Positions 46,343 through 55,216 of a stretch of 64,000 bases of DNA are shown here, one piece after another. Each line of letters begins with the position of its first letter. Position 1 is the stretch's first letter. Position numbers and translations under genes: made by a program. The stretch is from Streptomyces sp. P9-A4 (GTDB lineage: Bacteria > Actinomycetota > Actinomycetes > Streptomycetales > Streptomycetaceae), in the NCBI RefSeq assembly GCF_036634195.1, contig NZ_JAZIFY010000001.1, forward strand, positions 5,900,501-5,964,500. The letters are read 5' to 3'. The notes beneath the pieces are model-generated. The model had not been told where the DNA came from. It saw only the letters and a list, made by a program, of their open reading frames with translations, and did no database searches.

Positions 46343-47026
46343 TCACACCCTGCCCGGGAAAGCCGACACCACCGTGCAGGAGCCCGGCGCGATCTCGGTG
46401 AAGCCCGCGTCCCGCACCACCGGAAGCCCGCTCGCCGTCAGCGCGGGCCACTCCCCGGCGGGGGCGGTGCGCACGGCGAGCGGGAAGCCCGCGTCCCGCC
46501 AGGACGCGCGGTCCGCGTCCGGCATCGCCCACCACAGCAGCTGCGCCCCGTGCCCGGCCTGGGCCATCGCCTTGCCCGCCGACATGTCGAGCTCCGGATT
46601 GAGCCACAGGACCGCCGCCCCGTCCGGTACGGGGCCGGGCGCGGCCGGGTCGTCGAGGTCGGTGCCGGACACCTGGAGCTTGGCCAGGTCCTTGGGCCAG
46701 CCGTCGAGCGGGACCGGCGGGAAGACGCGTACCTCCGCTTCCTTCCCCGTGACCGTGATGCCGGGGAGGGTGCCCGCGCGCCGCCATTCGGCGCCGCGCG
46801 CCCGGCGCACCACCTTGCGGATGCGGGCGTCCTGCCAGTCGGTCATGACCTGGGCCCACTCGCCCTCGCCGAGGGAACGGTCGTCGGTCAGAATCTCCAG
46901 GACGGCGCGCGCCGCGGTCTCCAGGGCGTCGGTGCGGGACGGCGGCGCGTCCCGTTCGATCCGCACCACCAGGGGAAGGACGAACTGGGGCTTCTCATCG
47001 CGGAGATCGGTGTCGTTGCTGCTCAC
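46343..47026 (-). CDS. Peptidyl-tRNA hydrolase 2-like protein
   Basis: A 227-residue protein. The C-terminal part carries the Pth2-like motif LDMSAGKAMAQAGHGAQLLWW, corresponding to the Lys/His region of archaeal-type peptidyl-tRNA hydrolase, followed by a C-terminal strand with VVRDAGFTEIAPGSCTVVSAF. The N-terminal ~120 residues (FVLPLVVRIERDAPPSRTDALETAARAVLEIL) are an actinobacterial addition. GTG 47026 opens the conserved part. Activity on peptidyl-tRNA is inferred from the family. The canonical bacterial pth is elsewhere. Confidence 0.75.
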   Translation of the reverse strand: MSSNDTDLRDEKPQFVLPLVVRIERDAPPSRTDALETAARAVLEILTDDRSLGEGEWAQVMTDWQDARIRKVVRRARGAEWRRAGTLPGITVTGKEAEVRVFPPVPLDGWPKDLAKLQVSGTDLDDPAAPGPVPDGAAVLWLNPELDMSAGKAMAQAGHGAQLLWWAMPDADRASWRDAGFPLAVRTAPAGEWPALTASGLPVVRDAGFTEIAPGSCTVVSAFPGRV

Positions 47027-47096
47027 CCGGCAAGTCTGCCACTGCCGTGACGAGCGATCCTTGTGGGAGCCGGGGCTTCCGGGCCAGGATGCCCCC

Positions 47097-47774
47097 ATGA
47101 AGAGTGATCTTTTCGCCGGCGAGAACCTCGCCGAGGTCTCCGACTTCCCGGGGATGACCCTCCAGAACGCCAAGTCGGTCAAGTACACCGTCAACGGCGA
47201 GATGCACGCGCGCCAGGGATCGATGATCGCCTTCCGCGGCGATCTCCAGTTCGAGCGCAAGGGCCAGGGCATCGGCGGCCTGCTCAAGCGCGCCGTCACG
47301 GGTGAGGGCCTGGCGCTGATGGCCGTGCGCGGCCAGGGCGAGGCATGGTTCGCGCACGAGGCGCAGAACTGCTTCATCGTCGAGATCGAGCAGGGCGACG
47401 CGTTCTCCGTCAACGGCCGGAACGTGCTCTGCTTCGACCCCACCCTCCACTACGAGATCAGGACGGTGAAGGGCGCCGGCATGACCGGCGGCGGCCTCTT
47501 CAACTCCGTCTTCTCCGGCTACGGGAAGGTCGCCCTGATCTGCGAGGGCAACCCGATCGTCATCCCCGTCACCCCGCAGGCCCCGGTCTACGTCGACACC
47601 GACGCCGTCGTCGGCTGGAGCGAGAACCTGCACACCTCGCTGAACCGCTCCCAGTCGCTCGGCTCGATGATGCGCGGCGGCTCCGGCGAGGCGGTGCAGC
47701 TGAAGCTGGAGGGGCAGGGCTTCGTGGTGGTCCGGCCCAGCGAGGCGACCCCGCAGAAGAACTCGGCCGGTTGA
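47097..47774 (+). CDS. AIM24-family protein
   Basis: A 225-residue beta-rich protein of the AIM24 (TIGR00266-like) family. It has the pattern KYTVNGEMHARQGSMIAFRGDLQFE, AWFAHEAQNCFIVEIEQGDAFSVNGRNVLCFD and GWSENLHTSLNRSQSLGSMMRGGSGEAVQLKLEGQGFVVV. In bacteria the role is unknown; the yeast relative is a mitochondrial organiser. The TGA overlaps the TTG of the downstream ABC ATPase gene, so the two are coupled. Confidence 0.82.
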   Translation: MKSDLFAGENLAEVSDFPGMTLQNAKSVKYTVNGEMHARQGSMIAFRGDLQFERKGQGIGGLLKRAVTGEGLALMAVRGQGEAWFAHEAQNCFIVEIEQGDAFSVNGRNVLCFDPTLHYEIRTVKGAGMTGGGLFNSVFSGYGKVALICEGNPIVIPVTPQAPVYVDTDAVVGWSENLHTSLNRSQSLGSMMRGGSGEAVQLKLEGQGFVVVRPSEATPQKNSAG

Positions 47775-48751
47775 GGCTGGAGCGGGTCGGGCGCCGCCAC
47801 GGCCTCCGGGGGCCGTGGGTGCTCCGCGAGGTGGGCCTCGACCTGCCCGCCGGGGCCCTCGTCCGGGTCGTCGGCGGCAACGGCGGCGGCAAGTCCACGC
47901 TGCTGCGGCTGGTCGCCGGGGCCGACGCGCCCACCGAGGGCCGGATCACCGGCCGGCCGGACCGTACCGCGTACGTCCCCGAACGCTTCCCGGTCGCCCT
48001 GCTGTTCACGGCCGTCGACTACCTGGTGCACCTCGGCCGGGTCCAGGGCCTCGGCCGGGGGGCGGCGCGGGCCGGGGCGGGGGAGTGGCTGGAACGCTTC
48101 GGGGCGGCCGGCCACGCCCGTACGGCCATGGCGGAACTCTCCAAGGGCACCAGCCAGAAGGTCGCCGTCGCCCAGGCCCTGCTGGCCGCCCCGGCGCTCC
48201 TGGTCCTCGACGAGGCCTGGACCGGCCTGGACACGGGTGCCCGCGCCGAACTGGACACGGCCGTCCGCGAACGCCTGGCGGCCGGGGCGACGGTCGTCTT
48301 CGTCGACCACGACCCCCGACGGCTGACGGGCGAGGCGGACGCGGTGTACGCGGTGGGGGAAGGGCGGGTACGGGTACGGGAAGCCGGGGACGTACAAGCC
48401 ATCGGCGCGGGCGCGACCGGAGGCGTACGGGCGGCGAGGCGCGGCTCCGACGCACCGGAGGCGAGGCGCGATTGGGCCTCACCGGAGTCGAGGCGCGATT
48501 GGGCCTCACCGGAGTCGAGGCGCGATTCCGCCTCACCGGAGGCCGCGTCCCTCCGCCCGCCCGTCCTGATCACCGTCTCCGGTGGCCGCGCGCTCCCCGG
48601 GCGTCTGCCCGGCGGCCCTTCGACCGCCCCCGGCCCCGACGGCACCACCGTCCTGACCGTGGACGCGGCCCACTCCGACGCCCTCCTGGGCGTGCTGCTC
48701 GCCGCGTCCTGGCACGTCCACCACCTGGGCACCGAAGGCGTACGGGTATGA
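47771..48751 (+). CDS. ABC transporter ATPase with repeat-containing C-terminus
   Basis: A 326-residue protein. The ATPase domain (~1-205) has Walker A GGNGGGKST, a slightly altered signature ELSKGTSQK, Walker B ALLVLDEAWTGLD and switch His in VFVDHDPRR. From ~222 a nine-residue unit (EARRDWASP and variants) repeats four times, encoded by 27-bp tandem repeats. A final ~75-residue domain (PVLITVSGGRALPG to the end) is of unknown role. TTG 47771 overlaps the upstream stop (TTGA), and no better start exists. It overlaps the permease gene by 4 bp. Confidence 0.8.
   Translation: MRLERVGRRHGLRGPWVLREVGLDLPAGALVRVVGGNGGGKSTLLRLVAGADAPTEGRITGRPDRTAYVPERFPVALLFTAVDYLVHLGRVQGLGRGAARAGAGEWLERFGAAGHARTAMAELSKGTSQKVAVAQALLAAPALLVLDEAWTGLDTGARAELDTAVRERLAAGATVVFVDHDPRRLTGEADAVYAVGEGRVRVREAGDVQAIGAGATGGVRAARRGSDAPEARRDWASPESRRDWASPESRRDSASPEAASLRPPVLITVSGGRALPGRLPGGPSTAPGPDGTTVLTVDAAHSDALLGVLLAASWHVHHLGTEGVRV
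48436..48543 (+). repeat. Four 27-bp tandem repeats inside the ABC ATPase gene
   Basis: Units at 48436, 48463, 48490 and 48517 all start GAGGCGCG. The second and third are identical; the first and fourth differ at several bases. They stay in frame and encode repeats of EARRDWASP type. In-frame expansion is likely recent. Confidence 0.85.
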
Positions 48752-49398
48752 CGGCGCTCCTGCGCTACCAGTCGGGTCTGCTGTTCCGCTCCCAGCGCTG
48801 GCTGGCGCCGCTGCTCCTCTACGCGGTGTTCATCGGCGTCGGCGTCCAGGCCGGCGAACCGGTGCTCGGCGCGCTCGGCTTCACCGCCGCCGCGCTGCTC
48901 CCGGTGTCCGCCTGGTCCGTGCGGATCTGCCTGACCCAGGAGCCGCCCGCCGCCCGGACCGTGGTCGCGGCGGCGGCCGGCCGGGGCCGGGCGCATCTCG
49001 CGGCGCTGCTCACCGGGGCCGCCTGGCCGGTTCTGGTCGGTACGGTCGCCGTGCTCGTGGTGACGGCGACCGGGAACAGGCGCGGGGTCACCGCGACCGC
49101 CGCGGCCCTTGCCGGGCTGCTCGCGGCAGGGGCCTGCGCCCTGACGGGCGCCGCCGTCGGCGCGCTGGCCTCGCGTCCCTTCCTCCGGGCCACCGGCTGG
49201 TCGCTGGCCGCCCTCGTGCTCGGTTCGCTGCTCGCGCTGGTGACCACCGGCTCCCCGGCGAAGCACGCGATGACCGCCCTGGTCGAGGGGGCCCGCACGA
49301 CGACCGCCGACCCGCCCTGGGCGGCCTGCGGCGGCGCGCTGCTGCTGGCGGGGGCGGTCGCGGCCCTGGCGTGCCGGGCCACGGCGCGCCTGGAGTGA
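48748..49398 (+). CDS. Membrane protein, ABC transporter permease partner
   Basis: A 216-residue protein with about six hydrophobic segments and a short cytoplasmic N-terminus (MTALLRYQSGLLFRSQRWL). It overlaps the ATPase gene (ATGA), a usual arrangement for a simple two-gene ABC exporter. It has no conserved permease loop that could name a substrate. GC-rich coding and length fit an ABC-2-type half subunit. Confidence 0.7.
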   Translation: MTALLRYQSGLLFRSQRWLAPLLLYAVFIGVGVQAGEPVLGALGFTAAALLPVSAWSVRICLTQEPPAARTVVAAAAGRGRAHLAALLTGAAWPVLVGTVAVLVVTATGNRRGVTATAAALAGLLAAGACALTGAAVGALASRPFLRATGWSLAALVLGSLLALVTTGSPAKHAMTALVEGARTTTADPPWAACGGALLLAGAVAALACRATARLE

Positions 49399-49408
49399 GG
49401 GCGCCGGG

Positions 49409-50293
49409 TCAGCGGCTCATCAGCTCGGAGACCTTCACGAAGCGGTAGCCGCGGGCCCGGAGTTCCGGGACGATCCGGCGGATCGCCCGCTCGGTGACGG
49501 GGGCGGCGCTGCGGGTGCAGTGCATGACGACGAGGGAGCCGGGCCTGACGCCGTCGAGGACCTGCTCGGCGACCGCGTCGGCGTCCTTCGCGAAGGCGTC
49601 CCCGCTGACCACGTCCCACTGGACGGCGGTCACCCCGGTGGGCGCGAGGGCGCGCAGGGCGGCGTCGTCGTAGCAGCCGCCGGGGAAGCGGAAGTACGGG
49701 ACGACGTTGACGGCCCCGGCGTCGCGGAAGGCGTCGAAGGCCCGCTGCACGTCGGAGGCCATGTCGGGCCCGGAGACCGTCGGGAGGCCGTAGCAGGGGT
49801 TCGCGAAGGCGTAGTGGCTGTAGGAGTGGTTGGCGATCTCGAAGCGCGGGTCGCCGCCGATGGACTTCGCCTGGTCGGGGTACTCCTCCGCCCAGCGGCC
49901 CGTCATGAACACGGTCGCGTCCACCTTGAGGCGGCGCAGGGTCGCGATCAGTTCGGGGTTGTCGAAGTGCTCGCCCGCGGCGGCCCGGGGCCCCTGATCG
50001 GCCGTCATGTCGGCGTCGAAGGTGAGCGCGACGACCTTCTCCGCGCCCTTCGCGCGGCGCGTGTAGACGGGGGTGAGCCCACCGGGCCCGAGGGCCATGG
50101 TGGGCGGGGCGGCGGGAACGCGCGCGGGCTTCGGGCCGGGGGCGGCGGCGCTGGCCCGGGGCGAGGGGGTTCCGGCGACGGTCGCTTTCGCCGTCGCCTT
50201 CGCCGCCGGGGTTTCGGCCGCGCCACTGCCACAGCCGACGAGGACGGCGCCCAGAAGGCCGAGAGCCGCCAACTTTCGTACAGAAGTGTTCAC
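49409..50293 (-). CDS. Polysaccharide deacetylase lipoprotein (NodB domain)
   Basis: A 294-residue exported protein. The lipobox VLVGC (Cys ~21) is followed by an Ala/Pro linker to ~70 and then a NodB domain. Its motifs are ALTFDADMT (general-base Asp region), ANHSYSHYAF (metal-binding His pair) and RFPGGCYDD (Arg-Pro motif), ending in GSLVVMHC. These enzymes remove N-acetyl groups from cell-wall glycans or chitin oligomers. GTG 50293 begins a basic signal sequence (NTSVRK). It may act on peptidoglycan. Confidence 0.85.
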   Translation of the reverse strand: MNTSVRKLAALGLLGAVLVGCGSGAAETPAAKATAKATVAGTPSPRASAAAPGPKPARVPAAPPTMALGPGGLTPVYTRRAKGAEKVVALTFDADMTADQGPRAAAGEHFDNPELIATLRRLKVDATVFMTGRWAEEYPDQAKSIGGDPRFEIANHSYSHYAFANPCYGLPTVSGPDMASDVQRAFDAFRDAGAVNVVPYFRFPGGCYDDAALRALAPTGVTAVQWDVVSGDAFAKDADAVAEQVLDGVRPGSLVVMHCTRSAAPVTERAIRRIVPELRARGYRFVKVSELMSR

Positions 50294-50393
50294 GACCGGA
50301 AGTTAACCGATCAATGTGATGATCTGCTGACGGCTCGGCGGTCATGACACCCGTGTGCGCCCACGGGACCCGGCGGTTCACCCGCCGGGCCGC

Positions 50394-51245
50394 TCATGTG
50401 GCCAGGAGCCGGGCCCGGCACTCCTCCATGTCGAAGTCCCCCGGCGGGTACGCCGGGTCCAGCGCCTCCAGGTGTTCCAGGAGGAGCTTGCTGATCGCCC
50501 AGTTGCGGTACCACTTGCGGTCCGCCGGGACCAGGTACCAGGGGGCCTCGTCCGTCGCGCAGCGTTCGAGGGCGATCTCGTACGCCTCCCGGTACGCCGG
50601 CCACAGCGCGCGTTCCTCGATGTCGCCGGGGTTGAACTTCCAGTGCTTCTCGGGATTGTCCAGGCGCTCCAGGAGGCGGTCGCGCTGCTCCTCGTACGAG
50701 AGGTGGAGGAAGACCTTGACCACCGTCACGCCGTCCTCGGCGAGGGACTTCTCGAAGCGGTTGATCTGGCCGTAGCGGCGGCCGAGCATACGGCGCGGGA
50801 CCAGCTCCCGTACGCGGGCGATGAGCACGTCCTCGTAGTGCGAGCGGTCGAAGATGCCGATCTCGCCCGGCCCGGGGAGCGCCCTTGTGATCCGCCAGAG
50901 GAAGGGGTGGTTCCGCTCCTCCGGTGTCGGGGCCTTGAAGGCGTGGATACGGCAGCCCGACGGGTTGAACAGGCCGATCACATGCTTGACCGTGCCGCCC
51001 TTCCCGCTGGTGTCCATGCCCTGGAGCACCAGCAGGACACGACGGCGGTCGCCCGCCGTGCTCGACGCGTACAGACGTTCCTGGAGTCCGGCGAGGCGGG
51101 GCGCGAGGGCGGCGGTGGCGGCCCGGCCGGCCGCCTTGCCGGCCGGGCCGCCCGGGGTCGCGGCGGCGTCGTACGCGGTGAGGTCGATCCGCTCGCCCAC
51201 CGGGACCCGCAGCAGGTCCCGCAGCGGCGCGGGCTCGCTCAGCAC
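50394..51245 (-). CDS. ppk2: Polyphosphate kinase 2 family protein
   Basis: A 283-residue kinase. The P-loop VLLVLQGMDTSGKGGTVKHV, lid motif (NHPFLWRITRALPGPGEIGIFDRSHYEDV) and KVFLHLSYEEQRDRLLERL are those of PPK2 enzymes, which phosphorylate nucleotides from polyphosphate. The start is GTG 51245 (or 51248) inside the end of the PhoX-like gene, so translation is coupled. Pairing with a PhoX-like enzyme suggests a phosphate-storage role. Confidence 0.88.
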   Translation of the reverse strand: MLSEPAPLRDLLRVPVGERIDLTAYDAAATPGGPAGKAAGRAATAALAPRLAGLQERLYASSTAGDRRRVLLVLQGMDTSGKGGTVKHVIGLFNPSGCRIHAFKAPTPEERNHPFLWRITRALPGPGEIGIFDRSHYEDVLIARVRELVPRRMLGRRYGQINRFEKSLAEDGVTVVKVFLHLSYEEQRDRLLERLDNPEKHWKFNPGDIEERALWPAYREAYEIALERCATDEAPWYLVPADRKWYRNWAISKLLLEHLEALDPAYPPGDFDMEECRARLLAT

Positions 51246-52615
51246 CACGGGCCCGTCACCGCGAACGTCGTGCCCGGCGTGTAGCAGTTCACGTACATCG
51301 TGCTCCGGTCCGGAGAGAAGGTGACGCCCGCGAACTCGCCCCACTCCGGGGCGTCCGGGGTCCCGATGTTCTGCGCGCCCCTCGCGACCGCGTACACCTC
51401 GCCCCGCTCGCTCACCCCGAAGACGTGCTGCGCCCCTTCGCCGTCCTCGCAGACCATCAGGCCCCCGCCCGGCGCCAGACAGATGTTGTCCGGGGACTCG
51501 CCGGGGAGCCGGACGTCGGTGCTCGGGCCGAAGACGACGACGAGGGTGAGGCGGCGGCGGTGCGGCTCGTACTTCCAGACCTGCCCGAAGTGGGTGGCGC
51601 CGGAGCCGTCCTTCTCGCGCGCGAAGGAGGACACGAAGTAGACGGCCCGCCCGCCCCAGTAGCAGCCCTCCAGCTTCTGGGCGTGCGTGATGCCCCGGGG
51701 GCCGAAGTCCTGGTGCCTGACCGGCGTCCCGGCCGCCAGGGGATCGGGTACGGGGACCCACTCGATGCCCTCGAAGCGGGTGCCGGTCTCCTGGACCACC
51801 GAGAGGTCGGGGACGCCGGGCACCCGCATGGCTTCCAGGGCGCCGCCCGCGCGGAGCGAGCCCGTGCCGCCGAGCGGCTTCTCCGGGAGGAAGCGGTAGA
51901 AGAGGCCGAAGGGGTGCTCGAAGGCGTCCTCCGTCTCGTAGACGACTCCGCTCGCCGGGTCGATCGCGATGGCCTCGTGCTGGAAGCGGCCCATCGCGGT
52001 GAGCGGGACGGCTCCGGTGCGGTGCGGGTCGGCGCCGTCGACCTCGAAGATGAAGCCGTGGTCCTTGGTGTACCCGTTGGTCCCGGCCCTGTCCTCGGTC
52101 TCCTCGCAGGTCAGCCAGGTGCGCCAGGGGGTGGGACCGCCCGCGCAGTTGACGGCGGTGCCGGCGATGGCGACCCGCTCGCCGAGGACGTTGTTCCGGC
52201 CGTCGAGCTCCAGGGCCGTACAGCCGCCCTTGCCCGCCGGGTCGTAGGTGAGGCCGGGGACGGTGGGTACGGCGATCTTCCCGGTGACCCGGTTCTCGTG
52301 GTTGCGGACCAGGTGGACGCGGCCCCGGCGGCCGGCGAAGGCGCCCATGCCGTCGGGATTGCTGGGGACCCGGCCCTCGCCGGAGCGGAGCTGGTCGCCC
52401 TGCCGGGAGAGCACCTGGTAGCGGAACCCGGCCGGGAGGTCGAGCAGGCCGTCGGGGTCGGGGACGAGGGGGCCGTAGCCTCCCCGGCCGGTGTGACCGA
52501 CGCCCGGGGCGGCACCGGCGCTGCCTGCGAAGAGTTCGGAGAGTGCGCCGGTGAAGGCGATCCCGGCGACGGAGGCGCCGGTGCGGGAGAGGATCTGACG
52601 TCGTGTTGCGGACAT
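51239..52615 (-). CDS. PhoX/DUF839-type secreted phosphatase-like protein
   Basis: A 458-residue Tat-exported protein. The signal has a twin-arginine (ATRRQILSRTGASVAGIAFTG). The mature part is a beta-propeller with DUF839 motifs: HLVRNHENR, TWLTCEETEDRAG, GRFQHEAIAIDPASGVVYETEDAFE and SPDNICLAPGGGLMVCEDGEG. Related PhoX enzymes are Ca/Fe alkaline phosphatases; many DUF839 proteins are untested. GTG 52627 is an alternative start. It overlaps ppk2. A possible PHO box lies upstream at 52687-52700. Confidence 0.82.
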   Translation of the reverse strand: MSATRRQILSRTGASVAGIAFTGALSELFAGSAGAAPGVGHTGRGGYGPLVPDPDGLLDLPAGFRYQVLSRQGDQLRSGEGRVPSNPDGMGAFAGRRGRVHLVRNHENRVTGKIAVPTVPGLTYDPAGKGGCTALELDGRNNVLGERVAIAGTAVNCAGGPTPWRTWLTCEETEDRAGTNGYTKDHGFIFEVDGADPHRTGAVPLTAMGRFQHEAIAIDPASGVVYETEDAFEHPFGLFYRFLPEKPLGGTGSLRAGGALEAMRVPGVPDLSVVQETGTRFEGIEWVPVPDPLAAGTPVRHQDFGPRGITHAQKLEGCYWGGRAVYFVSSFAREKDGSGATHFGQVWKYEPHRRRLTLVVVFGPSTDVRLPGESPDNICLAPGGGLMVCEDGEGAQHVFGVSERGEVYAVARGAQNIGTPDAPEWGEFAGVTFSPDRSTMYVNCYTPGTTFAVTGPWC

Positions 52616-52686
52616 GAGGCAACCCACTTTTCCTGCTGGCGGACAGGTGTGTGACGTGTGACCCGCATGTATGTATCACGCACGGC

Positions 52687-52700
52687 GGTGAACCGTGAAC
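52687..52700 (-). promoter_or_regulatory. Possible PHO box upstream of the PhoX-like gene
   Basis: On the minus strand GTTCACGGTTCACC contains two GTTCAC repeats, the core of Streptomyces PhoP sites. The repeats are 7 bp apart, not the usual 11, which weakens the match. It lies ~72 bp before the start at 52615. Confidence 0.35.
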
Positions 52701-52746
52701 CATGCGGGCCACAACGGCCTCATGTGGCGCGTGGAGTGATCCGGCG

Positions 52747-53172
52747 TCAGGCCAGTTCGGCCGTGAGCGTGATCGTCGTGCCCGTGAGCGCCTGGCTGAC
52801 CGGGCAGTTCTTCTTGGCGTCCTCGGCGAGCGACGCGAACTCCTCGGGGCTCAGCCCCGGGACCTCACCGCGCACGGTGAGGTGGATGCCGGTGATGCCC
52901 TCGCCCGGCTGGAAGGTGACGTCGGCCTTCGTCTCCAGCCGCGTCGGAGTGTTGCCGGCCTTGGCCAGGCCGTTGGAGAAGGCCATCGAGAAGCAGGCGG
53001 AGTGCGCGGCGGCGATGAGCTCCTCGGGGCTCGTCTTGCCGTTCGGCTCCTCCGACCGGGCGGGCCAGGAGACGTCGTACGAGCCGAGGCCGGACGAGTC
53101 GAGGGTGACGACGCCGGAGCCCTTGAGGAGGTCGCCCTGCCAGACGGTGTGTGCGTGACGCACGGTGGCCAT
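52747..53172 (-). CDS. OsmC-family peroxiredoxin
   Basis: A 141-residue OsmC/Ohr fold protein. The two catalytic cysteines are in AAHSACFSMAFSNGL (~60) and KKNCPVSQALTG (~125). Such proteins reduce organic hydroperoxides with a dithiol partner. ATG 53172 follows AAAGGGA. No OhrR-like gene is adjacent. The OsmC type fits better than Ohr because of the GKTSPEELIAAAHSAC pattern. Confidence 0.88.
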   Translation of the reverse strand: MATVRHAHTVWQGDLLKGSGVVTLDSSGLGSYDVSWPARSEEPNGKTSPEELIAAAHSACFSMAFSNGLAKAGNTPTRLETKADVTFQPGEGITGIHLTVRGEVPGLSPEEFASLAEDAKKNCPVSQALTGTTITLTAELA

Positions 53173-53206
53173 GGTGGATCCCTTTCGCTGGGGTACGGCC
53201 ACCAAG

Positions 53207-54292
53207 CTACTGCGCGACGAGTCCCTTGGCGTCGCGGGCGAGCGCGGTGAGCCGGGAGATGGCGCGGAAGTACTTCTTGCGGTAGCCGCCGTTCAGCATC
53301 TCGTCGCTGAACAGCCGGTCGAAGGGGAGTCCGGAGGCGAGCACGGGTATCTCGCGGTCGTACAGCCGGTCGGCGAGGACGACGAGCCGGAGGGCCGTCG
53401 ACTGGTCCGGGACGGGCTGGACGTCGGTGAGGCAGACGGCGGTGAGGTCGTCGGTGAGCGCGCCGTACCGGCTCGGGTGAACCTTGGCCAGGTGTTCGAG
53501 CAGGTGCGGGAAGTCGTCGAGGGAGGCGCCCGGCGTCGCGTACGCCGTCTCCGTGACGACCTGGTCGGTGTACGGGGCGGGGGCCTCGGGCAGCCCGCGG
53601 TGGCGGTAGTCCTCGCCGTCGATCCGCAGCGGCAGGAAGTGCGCGGAGAGGCCCTGGATCTCGCGGAGGAAGTCGGCGGCGGCGAAGCGGCCCTCGCCGA
53701 GCTTGCCGGGGAGCGTGTTGGAGGTGGCGGCGAGCGCCACACCCGATTCGACGAGCTTGCCGAGCAGGCTGGAGACGAGGACGGTGTCGCCCGGGTCGTC
53801 GAGCTCGAATTCGTCGATGCAGAGGAGACGGTGCTCGCCGAGGGTCCTGACCGTCTGCTGGAAGCCCAGCGCGCCGACCAGGTTGGTCAGCTCGACGAAG
53901 GTGCCGAAGGCCTTCAGGGCGGGCTCGGCGGGGGTCGCGTGCCAGAGCGAGGCCAGCAGGTGGGTCTTGCCGACGCCGTATCCGCCGTCCAGGTAGATCC
54001 CGCGCGGGCCGGTGGGGGCGGCGGGCTTCCGGGCGAACCAGCGGCGCTTCCCGGCGCCGGTGGCGTGCGCCCCGCCCAGGCCCTCGGCGAAGGTGCTCAG
54101 GGCCTTGACGGCGTCCGTCTGGCTGGGCTGGTTCGGGTCAGGGAGGTACGTGTCGAACCGTACGGAATCGAAGCGCGGCGGCGGCACCATCTCCGCGACG
54201 AGGCGGTCGGCGGGGACGTGGGGCTCTCGGGAGCAGAGCGAGAGCGGGGCCGCTGAGGCGGAAACGGCTTCGGTGATGGCACGGGTCGACAC
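53207..54292 (-). CDS. zapE: ZapE/AFG1-like ATPase
   Basis: A 361-residue AAA-type protein. Walker A is YLDGGYGVGKTHLLASLW and Walker B RLLCIDEFELDDPGD; the family motif AATSNTLPGKLGEGRFAAADF follows. ZapE/AFG1 proteins associate with cell division in E. coli and with mitochondrial protein quality control in yeast. The role in Streptomyces is unknown. GTG 54292 is 37 bp from the divergent reductase gene. Confidence 0.85.
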   Translation of the reverse strand: MSTRAITEAVSASAAPLSLCSREPHVPADRLVAEMVPPPRFDSVRFDTYLPDPNQPSQTDAVKALSTFAEGLGGAHATGAGKRRWFARKPAAPTGPRGIYLDGGYGVGKTHLLASLWHATPAEPALKAFGTFVELTNLVGALGFQQTVRTLGEHRLLCIDEFELDDPGDTVLVSSLLGKLVESGVALAATSNTLPGKLGEGRFAAADFLREIQGLSAHFLPLRIDGEDYRHRGLPEAPAPYTDQVVTETAYATPGASLDDFPHLLEHLAKVHPSRYGALTDDLTAVCLTDVQPVPDQSTALRLVVLADRLYDREIPVLASGLPFDRLFSDEMLNGGYRKKYFRAISRLTALARDAKGLVAQ

Positions 54293-54328
54293 AGTTCCCC
54301 ACTGTAAGCGCCATGTCAGACTGCGAGG

Positions 54329-55111
54329 ATGCGACGACTGCTCCCTGTGACGGACATGACAGCCCACGAAACCGCGTCCGGGGACCGGGAGTGGTCCCTC
54401 GACGAGCTGGCCGACGCCTACGCCTACCCGGAGCTTCCGGCCGGGAAGAACGCCTGGCTGCGGGCCAACATGGTCTCCTCGCTCGACGGGGCCGGCCAGC
54501 ACGAGGGGCGCTCCCAGCCGCTCTCCTCCGACGCGGACATGCGGATCTTCGGCACCCTGCGGGGCCTCGCCGATGTGGTCGTGGTGGGTGCGGAAACGGT
54601 ACGCCTGGAGGGTTACCGCCCCGCACGCGCGCGTGAGGCCTTCGCCGCCCGCCGCGCCGCCGCCGGACAGGGCCCCGCCCCCGCCATCGCCGTGGTCAGC
54701 GCCTCGCTCGGCCTGGACTTCTCGCTGCCCCTGTTCACCGAGCCGCTGGTGCCGACCCTGCTGCTCACCGGAGCCGCCGCGCCCGTCGAGCGGGTGCGGG
54801 CCGCCCGGGACGCGGGGGTCGCGGTGCTGGTGGCGGGCGACGGCGCCGGGGTGGACCCGGCCCGCGCGGTGGCGGCGCTCGCGGAGCGCGGGCTGCGGCG
54901 GCAGCTGATCGAGGGCGGTCCGCGGCTGCTCGGTCAGTTCGTCGCGGCGGAGGCCCTGGACGAGCTGTGTCTGACGGTCTCGCCGACCATGACGGCGGGC
55001 GGCGCGCAGCGGATCGCCGGGGGCCCCTCGGTGGCCGTCCCGACACGCTTCCAGGTGGCTTCCGTGCTGGAGCAGGACGGCTTCCTCTTCACCCGCTACC
55101 GTCGGATCTGA
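54329..55111 (+). CDS. Pyrimidine reductase (RibD C-terminal-like) family protein
   Basis: A 260-residue DHFR-fold protein like the reductase half of RibD. It shows LRANMVSSLDGAGQHEG, DVVVVGAETVRLEGY and RRQLIEGGPRLLGQFVAAEALDELCLTVSP. RibD-C reductases reduce the ribosyl side chain in riboflavin synthesis; stand-alone copies may act on other substrates. It is divergent from the ZapE-like gene with a 36-bp gap. ATG 54329 gives MRRLLPVT, a typical family N-terminus. Confidence 0.82.
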   Translation: MRRLLPVTDMTAHETASGDREWSLDELADAYAYPELPAGKNAWLRANMVSSLDGAGQHEGRSQPLSSDADMRIFGTLRGLADVVVVGAETVRLEGYRPARAREAFAARRAAAGQGPAPAIAVVSASLGLDFSLPLFTEPLVPTLLLTGAAAPVERVRAARDAGVAVLVAGDGAGVDPARAVAALAERGLRRQLIEGGPRLLGQFVAAEALDELCLTVSPTMTAGGAQRIAGGPSVAVPTRFQVASVLEQDGFLFTRYRRI

Positions 55112-55216
55112 CAATCAGCGGAATTTGTTGTTCCGCTTACCGTCCGCTGGGCACACTTACTGCGCAGACCCCGTGCGGGCACGGGGAAGGATGGTTTCCG
55201 CAGAAGGGCTCCCGAG

